A stretch of DNA of 64,000 nucleotides from Hymenobacter cellulosivorans (GCF_022919135.1 NZ_CP095049.1:2546501-2610500); one strand, 5' to 3'; positions 43,715 through 53,139 are shown, counted from the stretch's first letter. Notes: generated by a model not told the origin, from the letters alone. Numbers and translations: made by a program.

Positions 43715-45862
43715 ATGGCTTCATTCCGCTCTTCTCTCGGCTTCTCAGCGCTGCTGCCGGGTTTGTTGCTGCTCTTTCCCATGGGTGGCTTCACCCAGCG
43801 CCCCGCCGATGGCGTGCCGCCCCAGAAAAAACAGGTGCTGCTGGGCACCGTTGCCCAAGGCCTGGGCATGGCCCACGTGCAGCCCGAGCAGATCGACAAC
43901 GATTTTTCGCGCCGCGTCTATACCCTTTATCTTAAGCACCTCGACGGCAGCAAGCGGTTTTTGCTCCAGCCCGACGTAAAGCAGCTGCAGCGTTACGAAA
44001 CCAGCATTGACGACGAAATCAAGCAGGGCAAGCACGAGTTTTTGGATCTGAGCACCACGCTCATCAACCAGCGCGTGCAGGAAGCCCAGGCGCTGTACCG
44101 GGAGTTGCTCCAGCAGCCGTTCGAGTTTACGGCCAACGAAACCTTCGAAACCGACGCCGAGAAGCAGGCTTTTCCGGCCGATGCCGCCGCCCGCCGCGAC
44201 CGGTGGCGCCGCCTGCTCAAGTACCAGACCATGACCCGCGTCTCGGAGCTGATGGATGAGCAGAGCCGCCAGCAAACCAAGTCGCTGGCCGCCACCAAGG
44301 CCAAGCCTTCGGACGCTACGCTTTCGGCCCCGGTGCGCACCCCGGCCCAGCTCGAAGCCGACGCCCGCAAGCAGGTGCTCAAGTACTACGACGAGTTTTT
44401 CAGTGACCTGCGCCAGACCGACGAAGCCGACCGGCTGGCCGAGTTTGCCAACACCGTAGCCAATACCTTCGACCCGCACTCGGAGTATTTCGCGCCCAAG
44501 GATAAAACCAACTTCGACCTGGCCCTGACCGGCCGCCTGGAAGGCACTGGTGCTCAGCTCAGTGAGAAAGACGGTCAGATATCGGTGGCCTACTTGGTGC
44601 CCGGCTCGGCCTCGTACCGCCAGGGTGAGCTCAAGGCTGGCGACATCATTCTGCGCGTGGGCCAGGGTGCAGCCGAGCCCGTAGCCGTAGAAGGCCTGCG
44701 CATGGACAAAGTGGTGCAGATGATTCGGGGCAAGAAGGGTACGGAAGTGCGCCTGACGGTGAAAAAGCCCGACGCCAGCACCAAGGTTATTTCCATCATC
44801 CGCGACGTGGTGGTGCTGGAAGAAACCTACGCCCAGTCGGCCGTTATCAACGACGGGGGCAAGAAAATCGGCTACATTCTGCTGCCCAGCTTTTACGCCG
44901 ACTTCAACCACAACGGCGGCCGCAACTCGGCCGACGACGTGAAGGCCGAACTGCAAAAGCTCAAGAAGGAAAACGTGCAGGGCGTGGTGCTGGATTTGCG
45001 CTTCAACGGCGGCGGCTCCTTGCAGGACGCGGCCGAAATGGCCGGCCTTTTCGTGGCCAACGGCCCGATGGTGCAGGTAAAAAGCCGGCAGGGCGCTGCC
45101 GACCTGGTTTCTGACCCCGACCCCAAAGTGCAGTACGACGGGCCGCTGGCAGTGCTGGTAAACAAGTACAGCGCCTCGGCTTCCGAAATTCTGGCCGGTG
45201 CTATTCAGGACTACAAGCGCGGCGTCATCGTGGGCAACACTACCTACGGCAAAGGCACCGTGCAGCGCATCTTCGAGCTGGACGACATCATGAGCCCGGC
45301 GTTGGCCAGCCTCAAGCCGTTTGGGTCGCTGAAAATGACTATTCAGAAATATTACCGCGTGACGGGTTCTTCCACCCAATTCAAGGGCGTCACGCCCGAT
45401 ATTCCGGTACCCGACGCCTATAGCGCCCTGGCCGACGGCGAGCAGGACACGGACTATCCGCTGAAGTGGGACGAGATTACGCCGGCTCAATTCAAGCCCT
45501 GGGCCGCCGCCCCGAACGTGGAGAAACTGGCCGCCGCCAGCCGGCAGCGTGTGGCCGCCAGCCCTGCCTTCGGCCTGCTCACCGACGCGGTACAGGGCAT
45601 GGTGAAGCGCCAGAAAGTAACCCAGGTATCATTGAACCTGGCCGCCTACCGCGCCGAGCAGCAGGAAGCTCACGCCGCGGCCGAGAAGTTCAAACAGACC
45701 CAGCAGGCCGCGCCCACGCTGGAAGTAGCTCCGCTGCTGGCCGCTACTACTGCCGCGCCCGCCGATTCGGCGGCTAACAGCCGGGCCACCCGCTTCGTGA
45801 AGCCCCTGCGCAAAGACCTAACCCTGCGCGAGGCCGTAGCCGTTATTCAGGATCAGCTGTAA
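43715..45862 (+). CDS. prc: carboxy-terminal processing (tail-specific) protease, S41
   Basis: 715 residues from the ATG at 43715, with a signal peptide (LLPGLLLLFPMGGFTQ). The long form with an N-terminal helical domain (about 60-260, including LYLKHLDGSKRFLLQPDV) places it with Prc/Tsp. A PDZ domain follows (about 270-360: GRLEGTGAQLSEKDGQI...GELKAGDIILRVG). The catalytic region holds GVVLDLRFNGGGSLQDA, the Ser in NKYSASASEILAGA and the Lys in TYGKGTVQ. The C-terminal 150 residues are the extended Tsp tail. It degrades or trims periplasmic proteins from their C termini. Confidence 0.94.
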   Translation: MASFRSSLGFSALLPGLLLLFPMGGFTQRPADGVPPQKKQVLLGTVAQGLGMAHVQPEQIDNDFSRRVYTLYLKHLDGSKRFLLQPDVKQLQRYETSIDDEIKQGKHEFLDLSTTLINQRVQEAQALYRELLQQPFEFTANETFETDAEKQAFPADAAARRDRWRRLLKYQTMTRVSELMDEQSRQQTKSLAATKAKPSDATLSAPVRTPAQLEADARKQVLKYYDEFFSDLRQTDEADRLAEFANTVANTFDPHSEYFAPKDKTNFDLALTGRLEGTGAQLSEKDGQISVAYLVPGSASYRQGELKAGDIILRVGQGAAEPVAVEGLRMDKVVQMIRGKKGTEVRLTVKKPDASTKVISIIRDVVVLEETYAQSAVINDGGKKIGYILLPSFYADFNHNGGRNSADDVKAELQKLKKENVQGVVLDLRFNGGGSLQDAAEMAGLFVANGPMVQVKSRQGAADLVSDPDPKVQYDGPLAVLVNKYSASASEILAGAIQDYKRGVIVGNTTYGKGTVQRIFELDDIMSPALASLKPFGSLKMTIQKYYRVTGSSTQFKGVTPDIPVPDAYSALADGEQDTDYPLKWDEITPAQFKPWAAAPNVEKLAAASRQRVAASPAFGLLTDAVQGMVKRQKVTQVSLNLAAYRAEQQEAHAAAEKFKQTQQAAPTLEVAPLLAATTAAPADSAANSRATRFVKPLRKDLTLREAVAVIQDQL

Positions 45863-45880
45863 TAGCTGCGCACTACTACA

Positions 45881-45917
45881 AAAAGCCTGCTCCAACCAAA
45901 TTGGAGCGGGCTTTTTT
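45881..45917. terminator. bidirectional terminator
   Basis: AAAAGCCTGCTCCAA (45881-45895) pairs with TTGGAGCGGGCTTTT (45901-45915). Confidence 0.85.
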
Positions 45918-45938
45918 GCGTCCGTACCAGGACTACAG

Positions 45939-46442
45939 CTACCCGCGCAGCCACCGTTCCATACGGGGAAAGGCGGCAGTTGTAGTCAGGCCCATCCAGA
46001 CCAGCAGAGGCAGACCCATGGTACCGCCGGTGCTGAAGTGCTCAATCAGCCAGGCGCTCTGGTTTTTGTAACCGTGGGGGTGAAATACTACCTCGGCCGG
46101 CAAGCCAAGCGTCTGGACAGCGGCGTAGGACCAGGCCAGCACGCTCAGTTCTTCGCCCTCTTTCTCAGGGTTGTTTTCTGTGACGTTATCCATGAGCAAG
46201 TGGCGCTCGGCGGCGGAAGTCACGGCAATGTGGCCGGCTTCGTGCAGAATGTCGCCGGGGTAAAGCAGCCGCTTGCGGTCCACGACCAGCGTCCCCCGGT
46301 CGATGAGCAGGCCGGGCAGGAAGGTATTTTGACCTTTGAGCGAAGCCTCGCGCACCTCTAAGCCAATGTCGCGCACGAAAGTCAGCAGCGGATCAATCTG
46401 GGCGGCAGGAGCAGCGGCGGCCTTGGAGGAGAGGTTGAGCAT
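45939..46442 (-). CDS. hypothetical protein with HEAGH motif
   Basis: 167 residues from the ATG at 46440-46442; a TTG slightly upstream is less likely. It contains GDILHEAGHIAVT, a zinc-metallopeptidase-like HExxH at about residues 69-73. A possible third ligand Glu lies in NNPEKEGEELSVLAWSYA. The last 35 residues are hydrophobic (MGLPLLVWMGLTTTAAF), perhaps a membrane anchor. It could be a small membrane-associated metallopeptidase, but no family is recognised. Confidence 0.65.
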   Translation of the reverse strand: MLNLSSKAAAAPAAQIDPLLTFVRDIGLEVREASLKGQNTFLPGLLIDRGTLVVDRKRLLYPGDILHEAGHIAVTSAAERHLLMDNVTENNPEKEGEELSVLAWSYAAVQTLGLPAEVVFHPHGYKNQSAWLIEHFSTGGTMGLPLLVWMGLTTTAAFPRMERWLRG

Positions 46443-46705
46443 AGCTGGCAAGATAAGACGACCAGTTCAAACTCAAAATCCGGTGGGTCTGCGGATTGAG
46501 AACTGCAAGCAACCAGGATGTGGAAGATCTAAAAGAAGCGCTACAGTAACATGATTTGCCGGGCGTTGGGAAATCCTTGGGCCGGGTAGCACGTATGCTA
46601 AAACCAGTTTTGCACCCCACAAAGCGCCATTCTCGACAGTAACGAACTGTCGATGGTGCCGCTGGCGCAGGCTCCTTACTCGCTCTTGCCTTACCCCAAA
46701 ACGCT

Positions 46706-48004
46706 ATGCAAACTATTCCCCGGGACCCCAGCCTGGACAGCACACTGGACGTGGTGCGCGAAGGATTCCCTTTTATCTGGAACCGTGTCCGTGGCCTGCA
46801 CTCCGATATTTTTCAGATCCGCCTGATGGGCCAACGCACCATTTGCCTGCACGGGCCGGAAGCAGCCCAGCTGTTTTACGACCCGGCCCGCTTCGTGCGT
46901 ACGGGTGCCGTGCCGCGCCGCATTCAAACCACGCTCATGGGCAAGGACGCCGTGCAAACCCAGGATGGAGCCGAGCACCGCTGCCGCAAAGACGCCTTTA
47001 TGTCGGTGATGACGCCCCAGAGCCGGGCGCGGCTGATGCGGCTTTTGGCCCACGAGTGGCAGGCGGCGGCTGAATACTGGGCTGAGCAGGAAGAAATAGT
47101 GCTCTTCGACGAAGCCCAGGAAGTGCTGTGCCGGGCTGCCTGCGCCTGGGCCGGGGTGCCGCTACCCAACAAAGACGCTCGCCGCCGGGCCCGGGACTTT
47201 TGGGCCATGATTGACGCTTTTGGCGGGGCCGGGCCGCGGCACTGGCGCGGCAAACGAGCCCGCACCCGCACCGAAGACTGGATAGAAGGCATCATCAAGA
47301 AGATTCGCAAGGGCAAGCTAGAGGTGGCAGAAGGCTCGCCGGCCCACGTTATGGCTTGGCTGCGCGACGCCGACGGCGAGCAGCTCTCGGCCCGCATGGC
47401 CGCCATTGAACTTATCAACCTGGTGCGTCCCATCGTGGCTATTGCTACCTATATCACCTTTGCCGCCGTGGCTTTGCACGAATACCCGGTTTATAAAGGT
47501 CTGCTGCGCACGTCCGGCGACGAGTACACCGAGTACTTCGTGCAGGAAGTGCGGCGCGACTTTCCCTTTGCGCCGTTTCTGGGTGCCCGGGTGCGCGAAG
47601 ATTTCACCTGGCGCGGCTGCGACTTCAAAAAAGGCATGCTGGTATTGCTCGACGTGTATGGCCTCAACCACGACCCGCGCATCTGGCCCGAGGCCAACGT
47701 GTTTTGGCCCGACCGGTTCCGCCACCAGACCATCAGCCCCTACAATCTTATTCCCCAGGGTGGAGGCCATTACGACACTGGTCACCGCTGCGCCGGGGAG
47801 TGGATTACCATCGAAACGCTCAAGCAGGCCGTGACTTTTCTCAACACCGGCATTACCTACGACGTGCCGGCCCAGGACCTGCGCTACGACCTTACGCGCA
47901 TGCCCACGCTGCCCACCAGCGGCTTCGTGATGCGGCAGGTGCGCCCCACCGGCCAAGCAGCACCTACGGCTGTGCAAACCTCTGCCTGCCCGTTTCACCA
48001 CTAA
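46706..48004 (+). CDS. cytochrome P450, CYP152-type fatty acid peroxygenase
   Basis: 432 residues. The heme ligand is Cys 362 in DTGHRCAGEWITIE, preceded by IPQGGG, matching the CYP152 form GHRCxGEWITIE. Residues 241-242 are Arg-Pro in NLVRPIVAIATY, where ordinary P450s have the acid-alcohol pair; this Arg binds the fatty acid carboxylate in peroxygenases. The family uses hydrogen peroxide instead of redox partners to hydroxylate (or decarboxylate) fatty acids at the alpha or beta carbon. No ferredoxin or reductase gene is nearby, which fits. Cytoplasmic, no membrane anchor. Followed by a TerB-like gene 77 bases on. Confidence 0.92.
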   Translation: MQTIPRDPSLDSTLDVVREGFPFIWNRVRGLHSDIFQIRLMGQRTICLHGPEAAQLFYDPARFVRTGAVPRRIQTTLMGKDAVQTQDGAEHRCRKDAFMSVMTPQSRARLMRLLAHEWQAAAEYWAEQEEIVLFDEAQEVLCRAACAWAGVPLPNKDARRRARDFWAMIDAFGGAGPRHWRGKRARTRTEDWIEGIIKKIRKGKLEVAEGSPAHVMAWLRDADGEQLSARMAAIELINLVRPIVAIATYITFAAVALHEYPVYKGLLRTSGDEYTEYFVQEVRRDFPFAPFLGARVREDFTWRGCDFKKGMLVLLDVYGLNHDPRIWPEANVFWPDRFRHQTISPYNLIPQGGGHYDTGHRCAGEWITIETLKQAVTFLNTGITYDVPAQDLRYDLTRMPTLPTSGFVMRQVRPTGQAAPTAVQTSACPFHH

Positions 48005-48081
48005 GCCACGGACCAGGCAAGCAGTACCAAAACGGTAGTCCGTTTCCTAGCTGTCCAACTCTACCACCCAACTCATCCGCC

Positions 48082-48495
48082 ATGCAAACCTCCCACGACC
48101 TGAACCAGGTCCTCAATACTCCGCAAAAGAAGCTGGCCTTCTTCCAAAACCTGGTACTCGTAGCCGCCGCCGATGGGCAGCTCGATCAGCAGGAAAGCCA
48201 GCTGCTGCTCCAGGTTGGTAACCGCCTAGGTTTGAAATCGGAAGAAGTACAGCCCATTGCCGACAACCTGGCCATTCTAAGCTTCATTGTGCCCGCCGAT
48301 GGGCTGCAGCGCACCTTGGAGCTGCAAACCCTGGTACAGATGATGCTGCAGGACGGCCAGATTGATCCGCGCGAATACGGCCTCTGCATGGAATACGCCA
48401 ACCGCATCGGCTACGGCAAGGAAATTCTGGATGACATGGTAAGCCAACTGGCCGGTGGGGCTCCTACCGGCACGCGTAACCCACCTACGGTATAA
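48082..48495 (+). CDS. TerB-like (tellurite resistance B fold) protein
   Basis: 137 residues from the ATG at 48082. A compact all-helical protein with the TerB pattern: LAFFQNLVLVAAADGQLDQQE (acidic D-G-x-(L/I)-x-x-x-E loop) repeated later as LVQMMLQDGQIDPREYGL. The two acidic loops are the likely metal-binding sites of the fold. The function of such proteins is unclear. A small stem (48494-48512) ends the transcript. Confidence 0.8.
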   Translation: MQTSHDLNQVLNTPQKKLAFFQNLVLVAAADGQLDQQESQLLLQVGNRLGLKSEEVQPIADNLAILSFIVPADGLQRTLELQTLVQMMLQDGQIDPREYGLCMEYANRIGYGKEILDDMVSQLAGGAPTGTRNPPTV

Positions 48496-48516
48496 GGCTG
48501 AAAGCCAGCCTTGCCT

Positions 48517-48921
48517 TTACTCGGGGCCGGTTGCGGCGAGCTGCCCCAGCACTTCGAGGGCTGTGTCCGCGTCAGTTTCAGCTACGAAAATGTGGTCGTG
48601 ATAATAGCCTGCCACCACGTTGCAGCTGATGTGGTGGCGGGTTAAAGCCTGGGCAAAGGCGGCCGTAAGGCCCACGGCTTCGAGGGCCGAATGTACCGTG
48701 AGCGTCAGCCAGGCGGCTACGTAGGAATAGCTCAGGGCCAACTGGTCGGCAGTGGCACGGGGTAAAATGAGGGTGATACCCTCGGCCTCCCGGAACATGC
48801 CCACGCAGTTGGTCAGGTCAAGGCCGCTCAGGGACGCTACGGTGCAGAAGACGTAGGTGCCCGGCTGTCGGATGGGCTGCATAGTGCGTAGCAGCTGGGC
48901 CAGATTGGTTTCTCCACTCAT
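48517..48921 (-). CDS. ACT domain-containing protein
   Basis: 134 residues from the ATG at 48919-48921 (MSGETNLAQLLRTMQP). GTYVFCTVASLSGLDL and EAEGITLILPRATADQLAL, then WLTLTVHSALEAVGLTAAFAQAL and HHISCNVVAGYYHDHIFV, give the double beta-alpha-beta pattern of the small ACT proteins that bind amino acids. A longer start at 48990 would overlap the membrane protein gene upstream and is not family-like. Confidence 0.85.
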   Translation of the reverse strand: MSGETNLAQLLRTMQPIRQPGTYVFCTVASLSGLDLTNCVGMFREAEGITLILPRATADQLALSYSYVAAWLTLTVHSALEAVGLTAAFAQALTRHHISCNVVAGYYHDHIFVAETDADTALEVLGQLAATGPE

Positions 48922-48949
48922 TGGAATACGGCTAGACGTCTGGTAGTAA

Positions 48950-49234
48950 TTACTGGGCCCGGCGGCTTTTGAAATAATAGCCCAGGGCAAAAATAAACCC
49001 CAGCAGCACGTGGCTTAGCACCGCGGCAATAATGAGGAAAGTGCGCCCCAGGCCGTAGGGGTCTACCTCAAAAGGCGACACACCGGGCGAAGTCAAGACG
49101 AGCAGATACGCCAGCAAAACGACCAGGTTCAGGGCGAAGAACGGCCGGATATGCTGCCAGGAGCTTAGCCACAGCAAGCTAAGCAGCCACAACAGTGGAG
49201 AAGCTATGAGCAAGGCAAGCAGGATGGTCGTCAT
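48950..49234 (-). CDS. small membrane protein, 94 aa
   Basis: 94 residues with three hydrophobic segments: about 3-24, 32-50 and 62-84, ending FKSRRAQ with a positive cytoplasmic tail. No family recognised. It sits between the ACT gene and the 204-aa membrane protein gene, all on the minus strand; 28 bases separate its stop from the ACT start. Confidence 0.6.
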   Translation of the reverse strand: MTTILLALLIASPLLWLLSLLWLSSWQHIRPFFALNLVVLLAYLLVLTSPGVSPFEVDPYGLGRTFLIIAAVLSHVLLGFIFALGYYFKSRRAQ

Positions 49235-49305
49235 TGGGCCGGGTAAAATGCTGAAACAGCCAAAGATACAGTGCCAAACGCCTTGTAGCTGGTTTATTCG
49301 CCCAG

Positions 49306-49920
49306 TTAGCGGCGGTTACGGCCCAGTACCACTTCTACCCCGATAAGGCCTAGGCCCAGTACCAGCACAAACAGGGCTCCGGCGTAGCCCACCCATTTTT
49401 CCCCGGTCTGCTTGAAAAGGTAGTCGTCCCGCTTGCCCCCGTACACAGTTTCGGCCTTGATAGTCCCGGCCCGGCTCACGGTACCTACGGCGAAAACTTG
49501 GCTGCCCCGGTCGAAGCCGTTGTAGCTGTTGCGCTTGGTAAGCTTTTGAATGGTGGTATTGCGCAGAGCGTAGCCGGCTTCTACGGGTACTGTTTGGGAG
49601 CCTACTTCCAGCAGCAGGGCCGGGGCCACCCAGTCATTTTCCAGCCAGATGGGCTCCTGCTCTTTAGAGTACCGCTCGGCGCTGCTGCGCACGTAGGCTA
49701 CCAGCGTGCCGTAGCGCTGGGGCGTAATGCGGCTGATGCGGCCTTCTACTAATACCGGCGTGCCGGCCGGGAGTTGCCGTAGGGCGGCCGCCGTCTGGGG
49801 CTCTAGCTGCCGCAGCGGAGCCAGCACTCCATCGGAGTAGGAAGCCAGCAGCCACAGCTTTACCACGCCGTAGCTGATGGCCAGCAGGCCCATCCAGACA
49901 AGCTTGTATTTAGTCAGCAT
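49306..49920 (-). CDS. hypothetical protein with two membrane segments, 204 aa
   Basis: 204 residues from the ATG at 49918-49920 (MLTKYKLVWMGLLAISYGVV). A transmembrane helix at about 8-26 and a second at 177-196 (WVGYAGALFVLVLGLGLIGV) frame a soluble middle with GTPVLVEGRISRITPQ, beta-rich and perhaps periplasmic, similar in layout to GIDE-like proteins, but I would not assign it. The frame is fused upstream to the porin only because of the frameshift there; the natural start is at 49920. Confidence 0.65.
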   Translation of the reverse strand: MLTKYKLVWMGLLAISYGVVKLWLLASYSDGVLAPLRQLEPQTAAALRQLPAGTPVLVEGRISRITPQRYGTLVAYVRSSAERYSKEQEPIWLENDWVAPALLLEVGSQTVPVEAGYALRNTTIQKLTKRNSYNGFDRGSQVFAVGTVSRAGTIKAETVYGGKRDDYLFKQTGEKWVGYAGALFVLVLGLGLIGVEVVLGRNRR

Positions 49921-49990
49921 TCGAAGGCTCCCGCGGATAATTAGGGTGCCAAAGTAGAAGAAAAGCCTCCGCGAGACAACCAGAAGAGAC

Positions 49991-51198
49991 CTAAAAGTTG
50001 AGCTGGGCCTGCAGGCGAAGCAAGCCGCCCGCTGCCGGTTGTCGGGCCGCTGAAAATCCTCAAAGCGGCGCGAGGAGAGCGTATACATCGTCACTAGCTC
50101 GAAGCTGGGGGAGGGCTGCCATTCCACGCCCAGCTCGGCTTCGCGCACGGTGTAGCTGCGGGCATCCCGCTCATGCTTTTTGCCGCCGTCATAATACTGC
50201 ACCCGCACAAATGGGTAAAATTGCTGCTGTTGGTAGTGCAGGCGCATATTCAACAGCACGTAGCCGCCGTGCAGCTGCTGGTTTTCGATACTGTCGGTAG
50301 CGGGGTTGAATTCTGGTCCCCGGCCCACGTTGTACTCGGCCTGCACCCCAAACGGCTGCGGATACAGCACAAACGTGGCGGCCAGACGCTGGTCGGGGTA
50401 GCTTAGGTCGGGGCGGTGCTTCACGCCCGTGGAGAGCTGGTCTTTACCCACCACGTAATGCCCGGTATACGCCTGCACCGAGGGTTCGATGATCTGACTG
50501 CCAATGCTGAGTGGATAAGCCAACCGGGCTACGATGTGGCGCTGGTCGTTGAGTTCGGGCCGATTGGCCGTTTGCCCGTTGAACACGCCGAGGCCAACTA
50601 CGCCATAGTCACCGGAACCCTTCAGGCCATCTTTTACCAGCTTGCTGAACCGCTGCCGCACGGCGGTAGGGGCCCAGTAGATAAAGGCGCCCAGGTCTCG
50701 CTCGTTGGACAAGGCACTGTTCAGCGCGTCGTTGCGGTCCAGGGCCAGCCGGTTCTGGCTCGACTGCATGTTCTCAAAGCCGTAGGGTACTTTGCTTTGT
50801 CCTACGCGCACCCTGAATCGGCTGGCTTTGTCCAGGCCCAGGTCCATGTAGGCGTCGCGCAGCAGGCCCACGTTCAGGGTTGTGTTGCCGCTCAGGGTGC
50901 TGGCAAAGTCGGGTTGGAGATAAAAGTAAATCCGCTCATTGAGCTGCCCGAAAAAAATCACCCGAATCCGTCGCAGCGAGAAGCCGCCGTTGGCCCCCCA
51001 CGATTTGTCGCACTGCTCGCACTGCAGGGCGGGGTTGGTTTCGAGCAGCCGGTTGTAGCGGGCCTGCACGTACCCTCGGATAGTAAAGCTCTCAAACCAC
51101 TTTTTAGCCATCGCCGGAGCCTTCGTGACCGAGTCAGCTGCTTGTCCGTGGGCCGCTCCGGCTGCTAGAAGCAGCAGGCTGGTTAACAGTTTCTTCAT
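49991..51198 (-). CDS. OprP-like phosphate-selective porin, frameshift near the C terminus
   Basis: Starts at the ATG 51196-51198 (MKKLLTSLLLLAAGAAHGQA signal peptide). IRGYVQARYNRL, FSLRRIRVIFFGQLNERIYFYLQPDFA, RVRVGQSKVPYGFENMQSSQ and FVRVQYYDGGKK are typical strands of the OprO/OprP family; CEQCD near residue 60 is an unusual Cys pair in a loop. After RRFEDFQRPDNRQR the frame runs on into the next gene, whereas one added G near 50028-50030 gives GGLLRLQAQLNF and a TAG at 49991-49993, the expected Phe ending of a barrel. Repaired length 402 residues. A sequencing error or a real loss of the last strand. Confidence 0.82.
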
Positions 51199-51330
51199 AA
51201 AAAGGTAATGTTGGCGCAAAGTGCGGCATTACCTGTTACCTGAATATGAATCCAATGTTAAGTGAATGTTTCCAAATGCGGTAGTGGCTTCGTGGCTGTT
51301 CCAGGCTAAGCCATGGGTTGGGCCGTGCGC

Positions 51331-51768
51331 CTACGCCTCAGCCAGCTCCTTTACCTTTTCCAGGGCCCTAGGGAAGGTTTCGGCAAAATACGCCTGGTGG
51401 TTTTCCGGCACGTCCATTTCTACGGTCAGCTCCGTGGTATTCCCAATTTGCCGCAGCGTGTAGTTTTCGGTAGCGCCTGCCCAGTCCTGGTTGTTCTGGT
51501 CGAAGGGCTGCTGTTGGCCGTCTTTTACCTGGCCCAGGTGCTGAAAGGAAATGTACTCGTGAAGGGTCTGCTGCGCAATCTGGCTATACATGCTTCCCCC
51601 ATTAGCCGAGCTGAACACGACCTGGCTGCCTTCCTGCCAATCGGACTGGGCATGGGAGCCGGGACTGAATACGCTGGCCCACTGGCCATAGGTTTGTTCG
51701 CCCCAGAGCACATTCCACACTTTTTCTTTGGGCGCGTTAATCATAATGGAAAAGCAGGCCTTTTTCAT
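51331..51768 (-). CDS. SRPBCC / AHSA1-like domain protein
   Basis: 145 residues of the START-like AHSA1 fold: FSIMINAPKEKVWNVLWGEQTYGQWASVFSPGS at the N terminus is diagnostic, and the C-terminal helix reads FPRALEKVKELAEA. This fold binds hydrophobic ligands or acts as a small chaperone-like domain; the specific role is unknown. Monocistronic by position. Confidence 0.85.
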   Translation of the reverse strand: MKKACFSIMINAPKEKVWNVLWGEQTYGQWASVFSPGSHAQSDWQEGSQVVFSSANGGSMYSQIAQQTLHEYISFQHLGQVKDGQQQPFDQNNQDWAGATENYTLRQIGNTTELTVEMDVPENHQAYFAETFPRALEKVKELAEA

Positions 51769-51882
51769 CGGTGTATGGCAGGTTAAGCGTGGCTGAATGA
51801 GCTACTTATACGCGGCTGACCGGCACAAGGCTGTGCGTGGCGGCTCAGCAGACAGCCCTTTGATACACCGGGGCCCCCGGCG

Positions 51883-53139
51883 CTAGGTGCTCAGCTTGCC
51901 GGCCAGCCAGTCGCGGGTAGCGCGGGAGGTTTGGCGCTCTACCAAGGTCAGAAATTCCTCGGTAGTAGCCAGGTGAGCGGCGGCGGCAGTAGCCAGCAGT
52001 TGTAGGAAGACCTCCGTTCCCAGACGCTGCTCTAGCTCGTAGAGAATTACGGTCGGCTTGTCGTACATGGCCTTCCGAAACGTGGGGTAGTCATTGCGGC
52101 GCACGTCGAAGCCGATGACGGCGCCTACTGAGGCGGCACTGGTCCGGCGCTTGGCTAGTTCCTGACGGAAACGGGCCGTGTCGCCGGTGGTGCGCAGGTA
52201 GAGCAGGCTGGAATAGGTGGCCATGCCCTCGTTGAGCCAGTTGTTGTAGTCATTCCAGGTGCCGTAGCCCCACCACTTGTGGCTGATTTCGTGGGCCAGA
52301 ATCAGTAGCTCACCCGTTCGGCGCGGGTCGAAGTCGGAGTAGGTAATGACGGCGGCGTTATCGAGCAGGCCGCTGGCGTTGCGGTTGGTGCCGGGCAGCA
52401 GAAACGTAAACTGGCGAATCGGTTCCTGACGGCCTATAGTCTGGTTTTGCCACCTAATCATGGCCTGGGCCTGGCTGAGCAGCACAGTGTCGAGGTGGGT
52501 GGCCGGGCGGTTAGCCTTGTGAATAACTATCTGTGGACTGCCCGCCGCCACCAGCGTAGTGAAGGAGCGGGCCGCCACGGCCGTTAGCTCAATGTTGGGC
52601 GCCGTACCGGTAAAATAGTATTCACCGGGCCGAACCCGCCGGGGCTCATGCGTACTGACTACCCGAAAACCCACGGGCACGTGCACCGTCAGCTGGTAAT
52701 CGACCAGCTCATACTCCCGGTCGGGTAGGTTGGGCAGCCAGTTGGCAAAGGCCGTCAGCTCGGCCAGGCTGTCGGTGTAAAACCGCTCGGGCAATTGCCC
52801 GCCATATTCCACCGTAAGGCGCGGCCGGCGCTGCGGACCCGAAAACGCCACGCTCAGCCGCTGCAATGTGTCTTTCTGGAAACTGTCGTACCAGGGAGCG
52901 GCCGTGAAGCGGGTTACCTGGGGGCCGGTAATAGTTGCCAGCCGGAACTGCCGGTTCAGGTTCAGGCCCAGCTGGGAAACAGCGGCCGGTGCGGTGGTCG
53001 TAAGCGTGTAGCGGCAGGAAAAAGAATGAGTAGCGGGCTGAATGGTCAGGTCGACAGTTACCTGGTTGCGGGCTGGTTTGGCCCAGCCGGCGGTACCAAA
53101 GCCTAGCACTAGTGCCAGGAGTAAAAGGATAAGGCGCAT
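51883..53139 (-). CDS. M1-like zinc metallopeptidase, secreted
   Basis: 418 residues from the ATG at 53137-53139, with a signal peptide (LILLLLALVLGFGTAGWA). HEISHKWWG at 283-291 gives the zinc-binding HExxH and Glu 304 in WLNEGMATYSSLLYL is the third ligand; the spacing (16 residues) is a little shorter than the usual 18. A C-terminal helical part and an N-terminal beta domain (about 25-190) complete an M1-type layout, but the GAMEN exopeptidase motif is not recognisable (TNRNASGLLDNAAVITYSD at that position). It may therefore be a non-aminopeptidase M1 relative, in the periplasm. Confidence 0.85.
   Translation of the reverse strand: MRLILLLLALVLGFGTAGWAKPARNQVTVDLTIQPATHSFSCRYTLTTTAPAAVSQLGLNLNRQFRLATITGPQVTRFTAAPWYDSFQKDTLQRLSVAFSGPQRRPRLTVEYGGQLPERFYTDSLAELTAFANWLPNLPDREYELVDYQLTVHVPVGFRVVSTHEPRRVRPGEYYFTGTAPNIELTAVAARSFTTLVAAGSPQIVIHKANRPATHLDTVLLSQAQAMIRWQNQTIGRQEPIRQFTFLLPGTNRNASGLLDNAAVITYSDFDPRRTGELLILAHEISHKWWGYGTWNDYNNWLNEGMATYSSLLYLRTTGDTARFRQELAKRRTSAASVGAVIGFDVRRNDYPTFRKAMYDKPTVILYELEQRLGTEVFLQLLATAAAAHLATTEEFLTLVERQTSRATRDWLAGKLST

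Noticed and set aside
43745..45490. 581-codon open frame opposite the tail-specific protease
   Set aside because: Shadow of the S41 protease gene; His/Val/Leu-rich low-information sequence.
49306..51219. A single 637-residue fusion of porin and membrane protein
   Set aside because: Explained by a one-base frameshift at the porin end; both parts have their own natural ends and starts.
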